This document shows positions 15,225-26,941 of a stretch of DNA of 64,000 bases, in pieces. Positions within the stretch are counted from its first letter, which is position 1, and each line of letters starts with the position of its first letter. Below the pieces are notes generated by a model. It was given only the letters and a program-made list of their open reading frames with translations. It did not search any database and was not told the DNA's origin. Source of the stretch: Pseudomonas synxantha BG33R (lineage in GTDB: Bacteria; Pseudomonadota; Gammaproteobacteria; Pseudomonadales; Pseudomonadaceae); contig NZ_CM001514.1 in NCBI RefSeq assembly GCF_000263715.2, positions 5,828,498 through 5,892,497 on the forward strand, written 5' to 3'. Made by a program: the position numbers and the translations under genes.

Positions 15225-16388
15225 TTAGCCCTTGGCTCGGGTTTCCAACACTTCCACGGCCGGCAAAACCTTGCCCTCGACGAATTCGAGGAAGGCGCCG
15301 CCACCGGTAGAAATGTAGGAGATCTGATCAGCAACGCCATATTTATCGATGGCCGCCAAGGTGTCACCGCCGCCGGCGATGGAGAAAGCCGAGCTTTCAG
15401 CAATGGCTTTGGCCAGCACTTTGGTGCCGTTGCCGAACTGGTCGAACTCGAACACGCCTACCGGGCCATTCCACAGGATAGTCTGGGATGCCTTGAGCAG
15501 TTCAGCGAAATTGGCCGCGGTTTGCGGGCCGATGTCCAGGATCATGTCGTCAGCGGCCACGTCAGCGATGAGCTTGACGGTGGCTTCGGCGCTTTCAGCG
15601 AACTCTTTGGCAACGACCACGTCCACCGGCAATGGCACGCTGACTTTGGCGGCGATGGCGCGGGCGGTATCCAGCAGGTCCGGTTCGTACAGGGATTTGC
15701 CCACCGGGTGGCCGGCTGCGGCCAGGAAGGTGTTGGCGATGCCGCCGCCGACGATCAACTGGTTGCAGATCTGGCTGAGACTGTTGAGCACGTCCAGCTT
15801 GGTGGAAACCTTGGAACCGGCAACGATGGCCGCCATTGGCTGGGCCGGAGCGCCCAGGGCCTTGCCCAACGCATCCAGCTCAGCAGCCAGCAGTGGGCCG
15901 GCAGCAGCAACCTTGGCGAACTTGGCCACACCGTGGGTCGAACCTTCAGCGCGGTGAGCAGTGCCGAAAGCGTCCATCACGAACACATCGCACAAAGCGG
16001 CATATTGCTGGGCCAGTTCGTCGCTGTTCTTTTTCTCGCCCTTGTTGAAGCGCACGTTTTCGAACAGCACGATCTCGCCGGCTTTCACGTCCACGCCGCC
16101 CAGGTAGTCTGTGACCAGTGGCACGTCACGGCCCAGGGCCTTGCTCAGGTACTCGGCGACAGGCTTGAGGCTGTTTTCGGCGGAGAACTCACCTTCGGTC
16201 GGGCGGCCCAGGTGGGAGCAGACCATCACGGCCGCGCCTTTTTCCAGGGCCAGCTTGATGGTCGGCAGCGAGGCCAGGATTCGCGCATCGCTGGTGACCA
16301 CACCGTCCTTGACTGGGACGTTGAGGTCTTCGCGGATCAGTACGCGCTTACCTTGCAGATCGAGGTCGGTCATCTTCAACACGGTCAT
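15225..16388 (-). CDS. pgk: Phosphoglycerate kinase
   Basis: The 387-residue protein transfers phosphate between 1,3-bisphosphoglycerate and ADP. It shows the N-terminal substrate-binding segment [14 protein letters not shown], the HLGRPTEGE loop, [15 protein letters not shown], and the C-terminal nucleotide-binding motifs [16 protein letters not shown] and [13 protein letters not shown]. Length is typical for proteobacterial Pgk. It follows epd by 17 bp on the same strand, which indicates one operon. Confidence 0.97.
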   Translation of the reverse strand: MTVLKMTDLDLQGKRVLIREDLNVPVKDGVVTSDARILASLPTIKLALEKGAAVMVCSHLGRPTEGEFSAENSLKPVAEYLSKALGRDVPLVTDYLGGVDVKAGEIVLFENVRFNKGEKKNSDELAQQYAALCDVFVMDAFGTAHRAEGSTHGVAKFAKVAAAGPLLAAELDALGKALGAPAQPMAAIVAGSKVSTKLDVLNSLSQICNQLIVGGGIANTFLAAAGHPVGKSLYEPDLLDTARAIAAKVSVPLPVDVVVAKEFAESAEATVKLIADVAADDMILDIGPQTAANFAELLKASQTILWNGPVGVFEFDQFGNGTKVLAKAIAESSAFSIAGGGDTLAAIDKYGVADQISYISTGGGAFLEFVEGKVLPAVEVLETRAKG

Positions 16389-16405
16389 GGGTCGCAGTTC
16401 CTGAA

Positions 16406-17461
16406 TTACTGTTGAGGTTGTTTAGCGGCGATGTGCAGATAATGTTCCGCAACATCCAGCATTCGGTTGGCAAAGCCCCATTCGTTGTCGAACCAGGCCA
16501 GGATGTTCACCAGCCTGGGGCCGGAAACGCGAGTCTGGCTGGCATCGACAATCGCCGAATGCGGGTCATGGTTGAAATCACAACTGGCGTGGGGCAACTC
16601 GGTGTAGGCCAGCAAGCCTTTGAGCGGGCCGCTGGTCGCGGCGTCACGCAGTATCCGGTTGACCTCCGTCGCATCAGTGTCGCTGACGGTTTGCATGGTG
16701 ATATCCAGGCAAGACACATTCACCGTCGGCACACGTACGGCTTTGGCCTGGATTCGCCCGGCAAGTTCCGGCAACAGCCGCTCGATGCCGCGAGCTAAGC
16801 CTGTGGATACCGGAATCACCGACTGGAACGCCGAACGCGTGCGGCGCAGGTCTTCGTGGTGATAGGCGTCGATCACCGGTTGGTCGTTCATCGCCGAGTG
16901 AATCGTGGTGATCGACACATAATCCAGGCCGATCGCCTGATCCAGCAGACGCAACAACGGCACGCTGCAGTTGGTGGTACACGAAGCGTTGGACACCAGC
17001 AGCTCATCACCGGTCAGGCAATCCTGGTTGATGCCGTAGACAATGGTGGCGTCGACATCCGCCTCGCTGGCCATCGGTTGGGAAAACAGCACACGCGGCG
17101 CACCGGCGTCGAGAAAACGCTGGCCATCGGCACGGGTGTGATAGACACCGGAGCATTCCAGCACCAGGTCGACGCCCAGTGCTTTCCAGTCGATGCCTTC
17201 GGGGGTGGCACTGCGCAACACTTGTACGCAGTTGCCATTGATATGCAGACAATCGCCGTCGACCCGCACTTCGCCGGGAAAGCGCCCGTGAGTGGAGTCA
17301 AAGCGTGTCAGGTATTCGATGCTGGCCATGTCGGCCAGATCGTTGATTGCAACAATTTCAAACCCGGCTGCCGCCCCTCGCTCGAACAGAGCACGCAAGA
17401 CGCAACGACCAATGCGGCCGTAGCCGTTGAGTGCAACTTTGTAGGGACGCGGTTGGGGCAT
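16406..17461 (-). CDS. epd: Erythrose-4-phosphate dehydrogenase
   Basis: The 351-residue GAPDH-like protein starts [20 protein letters not shown], with the NAD-binding Rossmann motif NGYGRIG, and has the catalytic cysteine in [18 protein letters not shown]. Its position between tkt and pgk is the usual one for epd, whose product oxidises erythrose-4-phosphate toward pyridoxal phosphate synthesis. A GAPDH role cannot be excluded from sequence alone. The ATG at 17461 is preferred; a TTG 15 bases upstream is the only reason a longer form could be proposed. Confidence 0.9.
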   Translation of the reverse strand: MPQPRPYKVALNGYGRIGRCVLRALFERGAAAGFEIVAINDLADMASIEYLTRFDSTHGRFPGEVRVDGDCLHINGNCVQVLRSATPEGIDWKALGVDLVLECSGVYHTRADGQRFLDAGAPRVLFSQPMASEADVDATIVYGINQDCLTGDELLVSNASCTTNCSVPLLRLLDQAIGLDYVSITTIHSAMNDQPVIDAYHHEDLRRTRSAFQSVIPVSTGLARGIERLLPELAGRIQAKAVRVPTVNVSCLDITMQTVSDTDATEVNRILRDAATSGPLKGLLAYTELPHASCDFNHDPHSAIVDASQTRVSGPRLVNILAWFDNEWGFANRMLDVAEHYLHIAAKQPQQ

Positions 17462-17502
17462 GGGGTTCTCGATCAAGGTTAGTTCGGTGTTGAATGTTCT
17501 GA

Positions 17503-17577
17503 CGCCATCGCGGGCAAGCCCACTCCCACATTGGACCGCGATCCAAATGTGGGAGCGGGCTTGCCCGCGATAGCGCC
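17503..17577. repeat. REPIN between tkt and epd
   Basis: cgccatcgcgggcaagccc and its near-complement gggcttgcccgcgatagcg enclose cactcccacattgg / ccaaatgtgggagc. It lies inside the tkt-epd transcript and could influence message processing. Confidence 0.85.
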
Positions 17578-17599
17578 AGTGCAGACAACGCAGACTGAC

Positions 17600-19597
17600 T
17601 TAGTCTTCCAGCAACTCTTCAGCCTGACCCAGGATGTTTTCCAGGGTGAAACCGAACTCTTCGAACAACGCTGGCGCCGGCGCCGACTCACCATAGGTGG
17701 TCATGCCGATCACGCGGCCTTCCAGGCCCACGTACTTGTACCAGTAGTCAGCGTGAGCCGCTTCGATCGCGATACGCGCGCTGACCTGCAGCGGCAACAC
17801 CGATTGCTTGTAGCCGGCGTCCTGGGCTTCGAACACGCTGGTGCACGGCATGGATACAACGCGAACGTTGCGGCCCTGCGCGGTCAGCTTGTCGTAAGCC
17901 TGAACGGTCAGGCCCACTTCGGAACCGGTGGAGATCAGGATCAGCTCCGGCTCGCCGATGCAGTCCTTGAGCACATAACCACCACGGCTGATGTCGGCGA
18001 TCTGCGCATCGGTACGCACCTGGTGTTGCAGGTTCTGACGCGAGAAGATCAGCGCCGAAGGGCCGTCCTTGCGCTCGATGGCGTGCTTCCAGGCCACGGC
18101 GGATTCGACCGCGTCGGCTGGGCGCCAGCAGTCCAGGTTCGGCGTGGTGCGCAGGCTGGTCAATTGCTCGACCGGCTGGTGCGTCGGGCCGTCTTCACCC
18201 AGGCCGATGGAGTCGTGGGTGTACACATGGATCACACGCTTCTTCATCAGCGCAGCCATACGCACGGCGTTACGTGCGTACTCCATGAACATCAGGAAGG
18301 TCGCGCCGTAAGGCACCAGGCCGCCGTGCAGGGACACGCCGTTCATGATGGCGCTCATGCCGAACTCGCGCACGCCGTAGTACATGTAGTTGCCGCTGGC
18401 GTCTTCGGCCGAGACACCTTTGCAGCCTTTCCACAGGGTCAGGTTGGAACCGGCCAGGTCAGCCGAACCGCCGAGGATCTCAGGCAGCAGCGGGCCAAAG
18501 GCGTTCAGGGTGTTCTGGCTGGCTTTACGGCTGGCGATGGTCTCGCCCTTGGCCGCGACTTCGGCGATGTAGGCCGAGGCTTTTGCCGAGAAGTCGGCAG
18601 GCAGGTCACCGGCCAGGCGACGAACCAGCTCGTTGGCAAGCTCCGGGAATTCGGCGGAGTAGGCCGCGAAACGCTGGTCCCACTCGGCTTCGGTGGCCAG
18701 GCCTTTTTCCTTGGCGTCCCATTCGGCGTAGATATCGGCCGGGATTTCAAACGGGCCGTGGTTCCACTTCAGCGCTTCACGGGTCAGGGCGATTTCCGCG
18801 TCACCCAGTGGGGCGCCGTGGCAGTCTTCTTTACCTTGCTTGTTCGGCGAGCCGAAACCGATGGTGGTCTTGCAGCAAATCAGGGTTGGCTGCGCGCTCT
18901 TGCGAGCGGTGTCGATGGCGATCTTGATTTCTTCCGGATCGTGGCCGTCGACGTTGCGGATCACCTGCCAGTTGTAGGCTTCGAAACGCTTGGGGGTGTC
19001 ATCGGTGAACCAGCCTTCGACTTCGCCGTCGATGGAAATGCCGTTGTCATCGTAGAAGGCAATCAGCTTGCCCAGGCCAAGGGTGCCGGCCAGGGAGGCG
19101 ACTTCGTGGGAGATGCCTTCCATCATGCAGCCATCACCCAGGAACACATAGGTGTGGTGATCGACGATGTCGTGGCCGGGGCGGTTGAATTGCGCGCCCA
19201 GAACTTTTTCAGCCAGCGCGAAGCCGACAGCGTTGGCCAGGCCCTGACCCAGGGGACCGGTAGTGGTCTCCACGCCTGGGGTGTAGCCGAATTCCGGGTG
19301 ACCGGGGGTGCGGCTGTGCAGCTGACGGAAGCTCTTGAGGTCGTCGATGGTGACGTCGTAGCCGGTCAGGTGCAGCAGCGAATAGATCAGCATCGAGCCG
19401 TGGCCGTTGGACAGCACGAAGCGGTCACGGTCGGCGAACGACGGGTTGCTCGGGTTGTGTTTCAGGTAGTCACGCCAAAGTACCTCGGCGATATCCGCCA
19501 TGCCCATCGGGGCACCGGGATGGCCGCTGTTGGCTTTTTGCACGGCATCCATGCTGAGGGCACGAATGGCGTTGGCACGCTCACGACGGCTGGGCAT
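17600..19597 (-). CDS. tktA: Transketolase
   Basis: The 665-residue protein has all transketolase parts. These are the N-terminal [21 protein letters not shown], the thiamine diphosphate-binding motif [20 protein letters not shown] through [10 protein letters not shown], the pyrimidine-domain segment [19 protein letters not shown], and a C-terminal domain with STGSEVGL. It moves two-carbon units between sugar phosphates in the pentose phosphate pathway. It is the first gene of the tkt-epd-pgk-fba group and is transcribed divergently from the ArsR-methyltransferase gene. Confidence 0.97.
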   Translation of the reverse strand: MPSRRERANAIRALSMDAVQKANSGHPGAPMGMADIAEVLWRDYLKHNPSNPSFADRDRFVLSNGHGSMLIYSLLHLTGYDVTIDDLKSFRQLHSRTPGHPEFGYTPGVETTTGPLGQGLANAVGFALAEKVLGAQFNRPGHDIVDHHTYVFLGDGCMMEGISHEVASLAGTLGLGKLIAFYDDNGISIDGEVEGWFTDDTPKRFEAYNWQVIRNVDGHDPEEIKIAIDTARKSAQPTLICCKTTIGFGSPNKQGKEDCHGAPLGDAEIALTREALKWNHGPFEIPADIYAEWDAKEKGLATEAEWDQRFAAYSAEFPELANELVRRLAGDLPADFSAKASAYIAEVAAKGETIASRKASQNTLNAFGPLLPEILGGSADLAGSNLTLWKGCKGVSAEDASGNYMYYGVREFGMSAIMNGVSLHGGLVPYGATFLMFMEYARNAVRMAALMKKRVIHVYTHDSIGLGEDGPTHQPVEQLTSLRTTPNLDCWRPADAVESAVAWKHAIERKDGPSALIFSRQNLQHQVRTDAQIADISRGGYVLKDCIGEPELILISTGSEVGLTVQAYDKLTAQGRNVRVVSMPCTSVFEAQDAGYKQSVLPLQVSARIAIEAAHADYWYKYVGLEGRVIGMTTYGESAPAPALFEEFGFTLENILGQAEELLED

Positions 19598-19793
19598 CGC
19601 TGATCTCCTGGAGTTTACTTATAAAGAAACGGAAAAAAGGACCGGCATTTTCCCTCAGCCACCGCCTGCGGGCAATGACAGATAGTCACTTGAGGGTGTT
19701 TTTCCTGTGGTTTGGACGGCAATAGGTTGCAGAAACCTTTTAACTGGTTCGTCTAAAGGTTATAGCGGCGGCTTATAACCGCCACTTATCGAT

Positions 19794-19817
19794 CAATATC
19801 AAAACTTTTTGATATTG
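19794..19817. promoter_or_regulatory. 24-bp palindromic operator candidate
   Basis: caatatcaaa (19794-19803) and its exact reverse complement tttgatattg (19808-19817) are separated by four bases. The site lies 41 bp upstream of the ArsR-methyltransferase ATG, in the divergent region with tktA. AT-rich 10-bp arms of this kind suit an ArsR-family dimer, so autoregulation is the simplest reading. Confidence 0.65.
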
Positions 19818-19858
19818 GCCTTGCAGGGATTTACACCCGTCACTAGACTGCTGGCCTT

Positions 19859-20854
19859 ATGAACCTACCCGTGCCCTCCCTGCGTCCTGACGACGGCGAT
19901 GAACTGGCAGCCCTTTGCAAGGCTGCAGGTGATCCGTTGCGCCTGAACGTATTGCGCGCACTGGCCAACGATTCGTTCGGGGTGCTGGAACTGGCGCAGA
20001 TCTTCGCCATCGGCCAATCCGGCATGAGCCACCACTTGAAGGTGCTGGCCCAGGCCGACCTGGTCGCCACGCGCCGCGAAGGTAATGCGATTTTTTACCG
20101 CCGCGCCCTGCCCCATACCGAACAGCTGGGCGGCAAACTGCACGCCGCCTTGCTTGAGGAAGTGGATAACCTGGGCCTGCCGAGCGACGTACAGTCGCGC
20201 ATCGGCCAGGTCCACGGGCAACGCGCCGCCGCCAGCCAGGACTTTTTCTCCCGGGTTGCCGACAAGTTTCGCGCCCAGCAGGACCTGATCGCCGGCTTGC
20301 CCCAGTACCGCGAAAGCGTACTGGCGCTGTTGGACAAGCTGAGCTTCAGTAGTGAAGCAACGGCCGTGGAAGTCGGCCCTGGCGATGGCGGCTTTCTGCC
20401 CGACCTGGCACGACGTTTCGGGCAGGTGACGGCGCTGGACAACAGCCCGGCAATGCTTGAACTGGCGCGCCAACTCTGTGAACGCGAAGCCCTGGGCAAT
20501 GTGCGCCTGCAGTTGGCCGACGCCTTGAATGACACCAGCCTGCGGGCCGATTGCGTGGTGCTGAACATGGTCTTGCACCATTTCGCCGCCCCCGCCGACG
20601 CCCTCAAGCAAATGGCCGGGTTACTACACCCCGGCGGTAGCCTGCTGGTTACGGATTTATGCAGCCACAACCAGAATTGGGCCAAGGAGGCCTGCGGTGA
20701 TCTCTGGCTGGGTTTTGAACAGGACGATCTGGCCCGTTGGGCCACCGCTGCGGGACTCGTTCCCGGGGAAAGCCTCTATGTAGGTTTACGTAATGGTTTC
20801 CAGATTCAGGTCCGCCATTTTCAGCGACCGGCTGGCGACACTCACCATCGGTAA
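19859..20854 (+). CDS. ArsR-family regulator fused to a SAM-dependent methyltransferase
   Basis: The 331-residue protein has an N-terminal winged helix of ArsR type ([51 protein letters not shown]; residues about 15-85). A class I methyltransferase domain follows, with the SAM motif [14 protein letters not shown] and [14 protein letters not shown]. It lies 19 bp upstream of metK on the same strand, so the two are almost certainly one operon. A SAM- or SAH-responsive regulator of the methionine cycle is a reasonable inference. No conserved metal-binding cysteine pair is evident, so metal sensing is unlikely. Confidence 0.85.
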   Translation: MNLPVPSLRPDDGDELAALCKAAGDPLRLNVLRALANDSFGVLELAQIFAIGQSGMSHHLKVLAQADLVATRREGNAIFYRRALPHTEQLGGKLHAALLEEVDNLGLPSDVQSRIGQVHGQRAAASQDFFSRVADKFRAQQDLIAGLPQYRESVLALLDKLSFSSEATAVEVGPGDGGFLPDLARRFGQVTALDNSPAMLELARQLCEREALGNVRLQLADALNDTSLRADCVVLNMVLHHFAAPADALKQMAGLLHPGGSLLVTDLCSHNQNWAKEACGDLWLGFEQDDLARWATAAGLVPGESLYVGLRNGFQIQVRHFQRPAGDTHHR

Positions 20855-20873
20855 ATATCAGGAAAACATCGAG

Positions 20874-22064
20874 ATGAGCGAATACTCCCTTTTCACCTCC
20901 GAGTCCGTGTCTGAAGGGCATCCGGACAAAATCGCCGACCAGATTTCTGACGCGGTGCTGGACGCTATCATCGCTGAAGACAAGTTCGCCCGTGTGGCGT
21001 GCGAGACGCTGGTGAAAACGGGCGTGGCGATCATCGCCGGCGAAGTCACCACTACAGCCTGGGTCGACCTGGAGCAGATCGTTCGTGACGTGATCACCGA
21101 CATTGGCTACAACAGCTCCGACGTCGGCTTCGACGGCGCGACCTGCGGCGTGATGAACATCATCGGCAAGCAATCGCCTGACATCAACCAGGGTGTAGAC
21201 CGTGCCAAGCCTGAAGACCAGGGCGCCGGCGACCAGGGCCTGATGTTCGGCTACGCCAGCAATGAAACCGACGTGCTGATGCCGGCGCCGATCACCTTCT
21301 CGCACCAGTTGGTGCAACGCCAGGCCGAAGCACGTAAATCCGGGGTATTGCCTTGGCTGCGCCCGGACGCCAAGTCCCAGGTGACCTGCCGTTACGAAGG
21401 CGGCAAAGTCGTGGGTATCGACGCCGTTGTGCTGTCGACCCAGCACAACCCGGACGTGTCCTACGCCGACCTGCGCGAAGGCGTGATGGAGCTGATCGTC
21501 AAGCACGTGCTGCCTGCCGAGTTGCTGACCAAGGACACCCAGTTCCACATCAACCCGACCGGACAGTTCATCATCGGCGGCCCAGTGGGCGACTGCGGCC
21601 TGACCGGTCGCAAGATCATCGTCGACAGCTACGGCGGCATGGCCCGTCACGGCGGTGGCGCGTTCTCGGGTAAAGACCCGTCCAAGGTTGACCGTTCGGC
21701 CGCTTATGCCGGTCGTTACGTGGCCAAGAACATCGTGGCTGCCGGCCTGGCCGAGCGCTGCGAAATTCAGGTTTCCTACGCTATTGGCGTGGCGCAGCCT
21801 ACGTCGATCTCGCTGAACACCTTCGGCACCGGCAAGATCAGCGACGAGAAAATCGTCAAGCTGGTGCGTGAAATCTTCGACCTGCGCCCCTACGCAATCA
21901 CCACCATGCTCGACCTGCTGCACCCGATGTATCAGGAAACCGCAGCCTACGGACACTTCGGCCGTACCCCTGCGCAGAAGACTGTTGGCGAAGACACCTT
22001 CAGCACCTTCACCTGGGAAAAAACCGACCGCGCCAACGACCTGCGTATCGCCGCCGGCCTGTAA
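20874..22064 (+). CDS. metK: S-adenosylmethionine synthetase
   Basis: The 396-residue protein makes SAM from methionine and ATP. Visible motifs are the N-terminal [20 protein letters not shown], the signature [12 protein letters not shown], and the phosphate loop [16 protein letters not shown]. The ATG at 20874 gives the standard N-terminus MSEYSLF. It is co-oriented with the ArsR-methyltransferase gene 19 bp upstream and is followed by a strong terminator. Confidence 0.97.
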   Translation: MSEYSLFTSESVSEGHPDKIADQISDAVLDAIIAEDKFARVACETLVKTGVAIIAGEVTTTAWVDLEQIVRDVITDIGYNSSDVGFDGATCGVMNIIGKQSPDINQGVDRAKPEDQGAGDQGLMFGYASNETDVLMPAPITFSHQLVQRQAEARKSGVLPWLRPDAKSQVTCRYEGGKVVGIDAVVLSTQHNPDVSYADLREGVMELIVKHVLPAELLTKDTQFHINPTGQFIIGGPVGDCGLTGRKIIVDSYGGMARHGGGAFSGKDPSKVDRSAAYAGRYVAKNIVAAGLAERCEIQVSYAIGVAQPTSISLNTFGTGKISDEKIVKLVREIFDLRPYAITTMLDLLHPMYQETAAYGHFGRTPAQKTVGEDTFSTFTWEKTDRANDLRIAAGL

Positions 22065-22094
22065 GCGTTCGCGCTGTATACAGAAACACCCGGT

Positions 22095-22123
22095 AAAAAG
22101 CCCCGAGCAATCGGGGCTTTTTT
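22095..22123 (+). terminator. Rho-independent terminator of metK
   Basis: aaaaagccccga and tcggggctttttt pair around gcaa, with a run of six Ts, 31 bp after the metK stop codon. Confidence 0.92.
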
Positions 22124-22144
22124 GTGGGCGCCTGGATGACTTAG

Positions 22145-23839
<1,695 letters not shown>

Positions 23840-23880
23840 ACGCCACCCGGCCACCTGATTGCGACCTTGGAGCTTTATAG

Positions 23881-24276
23881 ATGAAATTTCTCGCCCCCTT
23901 TGCCTTGCTGACTCTCGCAAGTATCACAACCATGCCACTGCTGGCCGCCGAAGAAGCGCAACCGCTCACCGGCTGCGCCGCCAAGCGCCAGGCCATCAGC
24001 ACCCAGATCGAACAAGCCAAGGCCCACGGTAACAGCGCCCAACAGGCCGGCCTGGAAAAAGCCCTGAGCGAAGTCACCGCCAACTGCACCGACGCCTCCT
24101 TGAAAAAAGAACGTGAAAACAAGGTGCTCGACGCCAAGCACGAAGTCTCCCGCCGTCAGGCCGACCTCGACAAGGCCATGAAAAAAGGCGATCCGGACAA
24201 GATCAACAAGCGTAAGGACAAACTGGCCGAGTCGCGCAAAGAACTACAGGACGCGGTGGAAGAACTCGACCAGTAA
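23881..24276 (+). CDS. DUF1090-family periplasmic protein
   Basis: The 131-residue protein has a signal peptide (MKFLAPFALLTLASITTMPLLA), then GCAAKRQAISTQIEQAKAHGN and a long charged helix ending RKELQDAVEELDQ. Conserved cysteines at GCAAK and NCTDAS, together with the coiled-coil-like C-terminus, match DUF1090 (YqjC). Function is unknown. It is 41 bp downstream of ligB and may share its transcript. Confidence 0.85.
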   Translation: MKFLAPFALLTLASITTMPLLAAEEAQPLTGCAAKRQAISTQIEQAKAHGNSAQQAGLEKALSEVTANCTDASLKKERENKVLDAKHEVSRRQADLDKAMKKGDPDKINKRKDKLAESRKELQDAVEELDQ

Positions 24277-24282
24277 AAACGA

Positions 24283-24732
24283 TCAGTGATCGCGGAACTG
24301 TTTATGACAGGCGCTGCAGGCGTCTTCGACTTTTTGCACCGCCGGCTGAAGGTTGCTGGCCTTGTAGGGTTGCACTTGGCTGGCGATCACCAATTCACCG
24401 GTGGCCGCCTCAAGGTCGCGGGCCAGTTGCTGGAACTGCGCCTGTTTCTGCCACACGTCGTCCTTGGCGCTGGTGTGATCTTCTTCGCGAACGCTTGGAA
24501 AGTGCTTCCACGGCTCATGGGACAACGCATCCAGCTTGACCGCGCCTTCTGCAAACCTGGCACCGTCGAACGGGATACGCCCGCGCAACATCCCGCCCAG
24601 GTCTTCGCCGGTCTTGAGCATCTGCTTGAAGATCGCCTTGCGTTGGCCCAGTGGGGAATTGGGGTCAACACCGCCACAGGCGGACAAGGCCAGGCAGGCC
24701 AGCAGTACAACGGTCAGTTTTTTTAGAATCAT
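24283..24732 (-). CDS. Cytochrome c'-type heme lipoprotein
   Basis: The 149-residue product has a lipoprotein-type signal (KLTVVLLACLALSACGG) and a C-terminal heme-attachment site, CSACHKQFRDH. The long helical region before it (GQRKAIFKQMLKTGEDLGGML and onwards) makes a four-helix cytochrome c'/c556 fold. It is probably membrane-anchored in the periplasm and carries one covalent heme. It is convergent with the DUF1090 gene, with only 6 bp between the stop codons. Confidence 0.88.
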   Translation of the reverse strand: MILKKLTVVLLACLALSACGGVDPNSPLGQRKAIFKQMLKTGEDLGGMLRGRIPFDGARFAEGAVKLDALSHEPWKHFPSVREEDHTSAKDDVWQKQAQFQQLARDLEAATGELVIASQVQPYKASNLQPAVQKVEDACSACHKQFRDH

Positions 24733-24860
24733 GATGGCTTCAGGTCACGGGAAACGGCGGCCAGTATCCTCGCCCCGCCCGCAAAGACCAATAGCCCTAT
24801 TAATAATAAGGGTTGCCCGAATGCAGTGAAGCATGGGTAATCGCTTCAGGAAGTGCTTAC

Positions 24861-26054
24861 ATGAATATCACCGCGAAACCCTGGAGCCGCCGACTCGCGT
24901 GGGCTCTGCCAATGATCGCACTGCTGGCCGGCTGCGATGCAGGTAAAGATGCCGGCAAAGAGGTCGCCAAAGAAGAAGCCAAACCCCATGCGGTCGCCAC
25001 CTATGTGAGTGCACCCTGGGAAGCCTTGCCGGTGGTTTCCGACAGCGATTTGCTGGCCGGTTTTGAATCCTGGCGCAGCGCCTGCCAGCGCCTCAAGGCC
25101 GACCCGGTATGGGGCACCACCTGCGCGGCAGCGGCCAGCGTACCGGGCGATGCCGTGGCGGCTCGCGGCTTTCTCAAGGAACACCTCGATGTCTTCGGCT
25201 TGCGTTCGGCCAACAACACACCCAATGGTTTGATCACCGGTTATTACGAGCCGGTCTACCCCGGCAGCCTGACCAAAACTGCTACCGCCCATGTGCCGGT
25301 CTACGGCGTGCCGGATGACTTGATTATCGTCAACCTCGAAAGCATCTACCCGGAGCTTAAAGGCAAGCGCCTGCGTGGACGCCTGGAAGGTCGGGTGCTC
25401 AAGCCTTATGACGACGCCAGCACCGTCAACAGCCAGGGCTCCACTGCCAAGCCGATCGCCTGGCTGACCGACCCAATGGACCTGCAATTCCTGCAAATCC
25501 AGGGCTCAGGGCGTATTCAACTGGCGGGTGGGCGCCAACTGCGCGTAGGTTACGGCGACCAGAACGGCTACCCGTACCGCCCCATCGGCCGTTGGCTGGT
25601 AGAGCAAGGCGAGCTGAAAAAAGAAGAGGTGACCATGGGCGCCATCAGCGCCTGGGCCAAGGCACATCCGCAGCGCATTCCCGAACTGCTGGCGAGCAAC
25701 CCCAGCTACGTATTCTTCAGCGCACGCCCCGACAGTAACGAAGGCCCACGCGGTTCGCTGAACGTGCCATTGACCGCCGGCTACAGCGTGGCAGTGGACC
25801 GCAAGGTCATCCCGCTGGGTAGCCTATTGTGGTTGTCGACCACCAAACCCGATGGTTCACCGATCACCAGACCTGTCGCGGCCCAGGACACCGGCGGCGC
25901 AATCACCGGCGAAGTACGGGCAGACTTGTTCTGGGGCACAGGTGATGCGGCGGGAGAGCTGGCAGGAAATATGAAACAACAAGGGCAAATCTGGATGCTG
26001 TGGCCCAAAGGCGCGGCTCTGCCGCAAGTACCGGATGCCCCCGCCGGCACCTGA
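24861..26054 (+). CDS. mltA: Membrane-bound lytic murein transglycosylase A
   Basis: The 397-residue lipoprotein (lipobox LLAGC, Cys25) cleaves peptidoglycan glycan strands to form 1,6-anhydro-muropeptides. The MltA domain is visible from NGLITGYYEPVYPGS to QIQGSGRIQL. The C-terminal 3D domain contains VAAQDTGGAITGEVRADLFWGTG, with the catalytic-type aspartate. The ATG at 24861 follows aggaag and starts just before the signal; a longer in-frame start at 24813 is rejected. Confidence 0.93.
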   Translation: MNITAKPWSRRLAWALPMIALLAGCDAGKDAGKEVAKEEAKPHAVATYVSAPWEALPVVSDSDLLAGFESWRSACQRLKADPVWGTTCAAAASVPGDAVAARGFLKEHLDVFGLRSANNTPNGLITGYYEPVYPGSLTKTATAHVPVYGVPDDLIIVNLESIYPELKGKRLRGRLEGRVLKPYDDASTVNSQGSTAKPIAWLTDPMDLQFLQIQGSGRIQLAGGRQLRVGYGDQNGYPYRPIGRWLVEQGELKKEEVTMGAISAWAKAHPQRIPELLASNPSYVFFSARPDSNEGPRGSLNVPLTAGYSVAVDRKVIPLGSLLWLSTTKPDGSPITRPVAAQDTGGAITGEVRADLFWGTGDAAGELAGNMKQQGQIWMLWPKGAALPQVPDAPAGT

Positions 26055-26072
26055 CAGACGCTGATAATGAAA

Positions 26073-26115
26073 TGTGGGAGGGGCGGTGAGACGACTCCCC
26101 TTGCCCCCTCCCACA
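26073..26115. repeat. REP palindrome between mltA and the MAPEG gene
   Basis: tgtgggaggggc and gccccctcccaca are opposed around a short centre, between convergent genes. Confidence 0.75.
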
Positions 26116-26132
26116 AAGGATTTGCTCAGGCG

Positions 26133-26519
26133 TTAGATCGAGACAAAGAAGAAACTCGCAATCAACGCCATTCCCACGGCCCACACCAGCGAACGCAAAA
26201 TCGCCCAATCGGCCAGGTAGCAAATGATGTACAGCAGGCGGCTGGTGATAAACAGCACCGCCAGCACATTGATCGTCACCAGCTCGGCGTTGCCGGCCAT
26301 GTGCGCAATGATCACTGCCGCGGCAAACGCCGGGGTCACTTCAAAGCTGTTGAGTTGCGCATTGTTGGCGCGCTTGGCGACACCCTCAACGGTATCGAGG
26401 AAAGCACGCGGGTCGTGGTTGTGCCGAGCTCCGAACTTTCCCGTGCTGAACTTGGCGACACCCGTGCATAGATAGGGCAGAAAAATTGCGATCAACACAC
26501 ACCAGAAAGCGACTGTCAT
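26133..26519 (-). CDS. MAPEG-family membrane protein
   Basis: The 128-residue protein has four hydrophobic segments (TVAFWCVLIAIFLPYLCTGVA; FAAAVIIAHMAG; VLAVLFITSRLLYIICYLA; LVWAVGMALIASFFFV). The NSFEVTPAFAAAV segment is typical of bacterial MAPEG proteins, which are related to microsomal glutathione transferases. Its substrate is unknown. Confidence 0.82.
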   Translation of the reverse strand: MTVAFWCVLIAIFLPYLCTGVAKFSTGKFGARHNHDPRAFLDTVEGVAKRANNAQLNSFEVTPAFAAAVIIAHMAGNAELVTINVLAVLFITSRLLYIICYLADWAILRSLVWAVGMALIASFFFVSI

Positions 26520-26550
26520 CACTCATTCCTTTTTTGGATTTATCCGACGG

Positions 26551-26874
26551 TTAGAGTTTCATCACGAACATGCCGATCAGCACCAACCCACAAGCTATGA
26601 GCCGTGGCCGGCCAAAAGGTTCTTTCAAGTAACGCATGCCGAACAGCACCACCAGGATCACGCTGACTTCCCGCAACGCCGCCGCCTCGGCAATCGAGCC
26701 CAACTGCATGGCCCAAAGCACCAAAGCGTAGCTCAACAACACGCACAATCCCACGCTCAGGCCCAACCGCCATTGAGTGCGCCAGAACAGGCTGAAGGCC
26801 GCACGCTTGCGCACCAGCACCAGGGCTGTCGCTACCACCAGAACCGCCTCAATTGATTCGTGATGTAACTTCAC
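26551..26874 (-). pseudogene. EamA/DMT-type transporter, C-terminal half only
   Basis: The 107 residues have about three membrane segments and correspond to the second EamA repeat (SYALVLWAMQLGSIAEAAALREVSVILVVLFG, then RLIACGLVLIGMFVMKL). DMT carriers normally have about 280-300 residues with two such repeats. An in-frame stop lies 10 bases before the GTG start, so the first half is gone. It is most likely a remnant, but single-repeat carriers exist and could dimerise. Confidence 0.6.
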
Positions 26875-26941
26875 CTGTTTATACTAAACGCCACCTCGGC
26901 GCACCCCATGCGCCTACATTTCCCTGCTCCAAGGACCCCGG

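Noticed and set aside
17531..19603. A 690-codon plus-strand frame antisense to transketolase
   Set aside because: It is the mirror of a highly conserved GC-rich gene and its translation has no recognisable domain; the same holds for long frames antisense to ahcY, rhlE, bioA, metF, mdcA and chpA.
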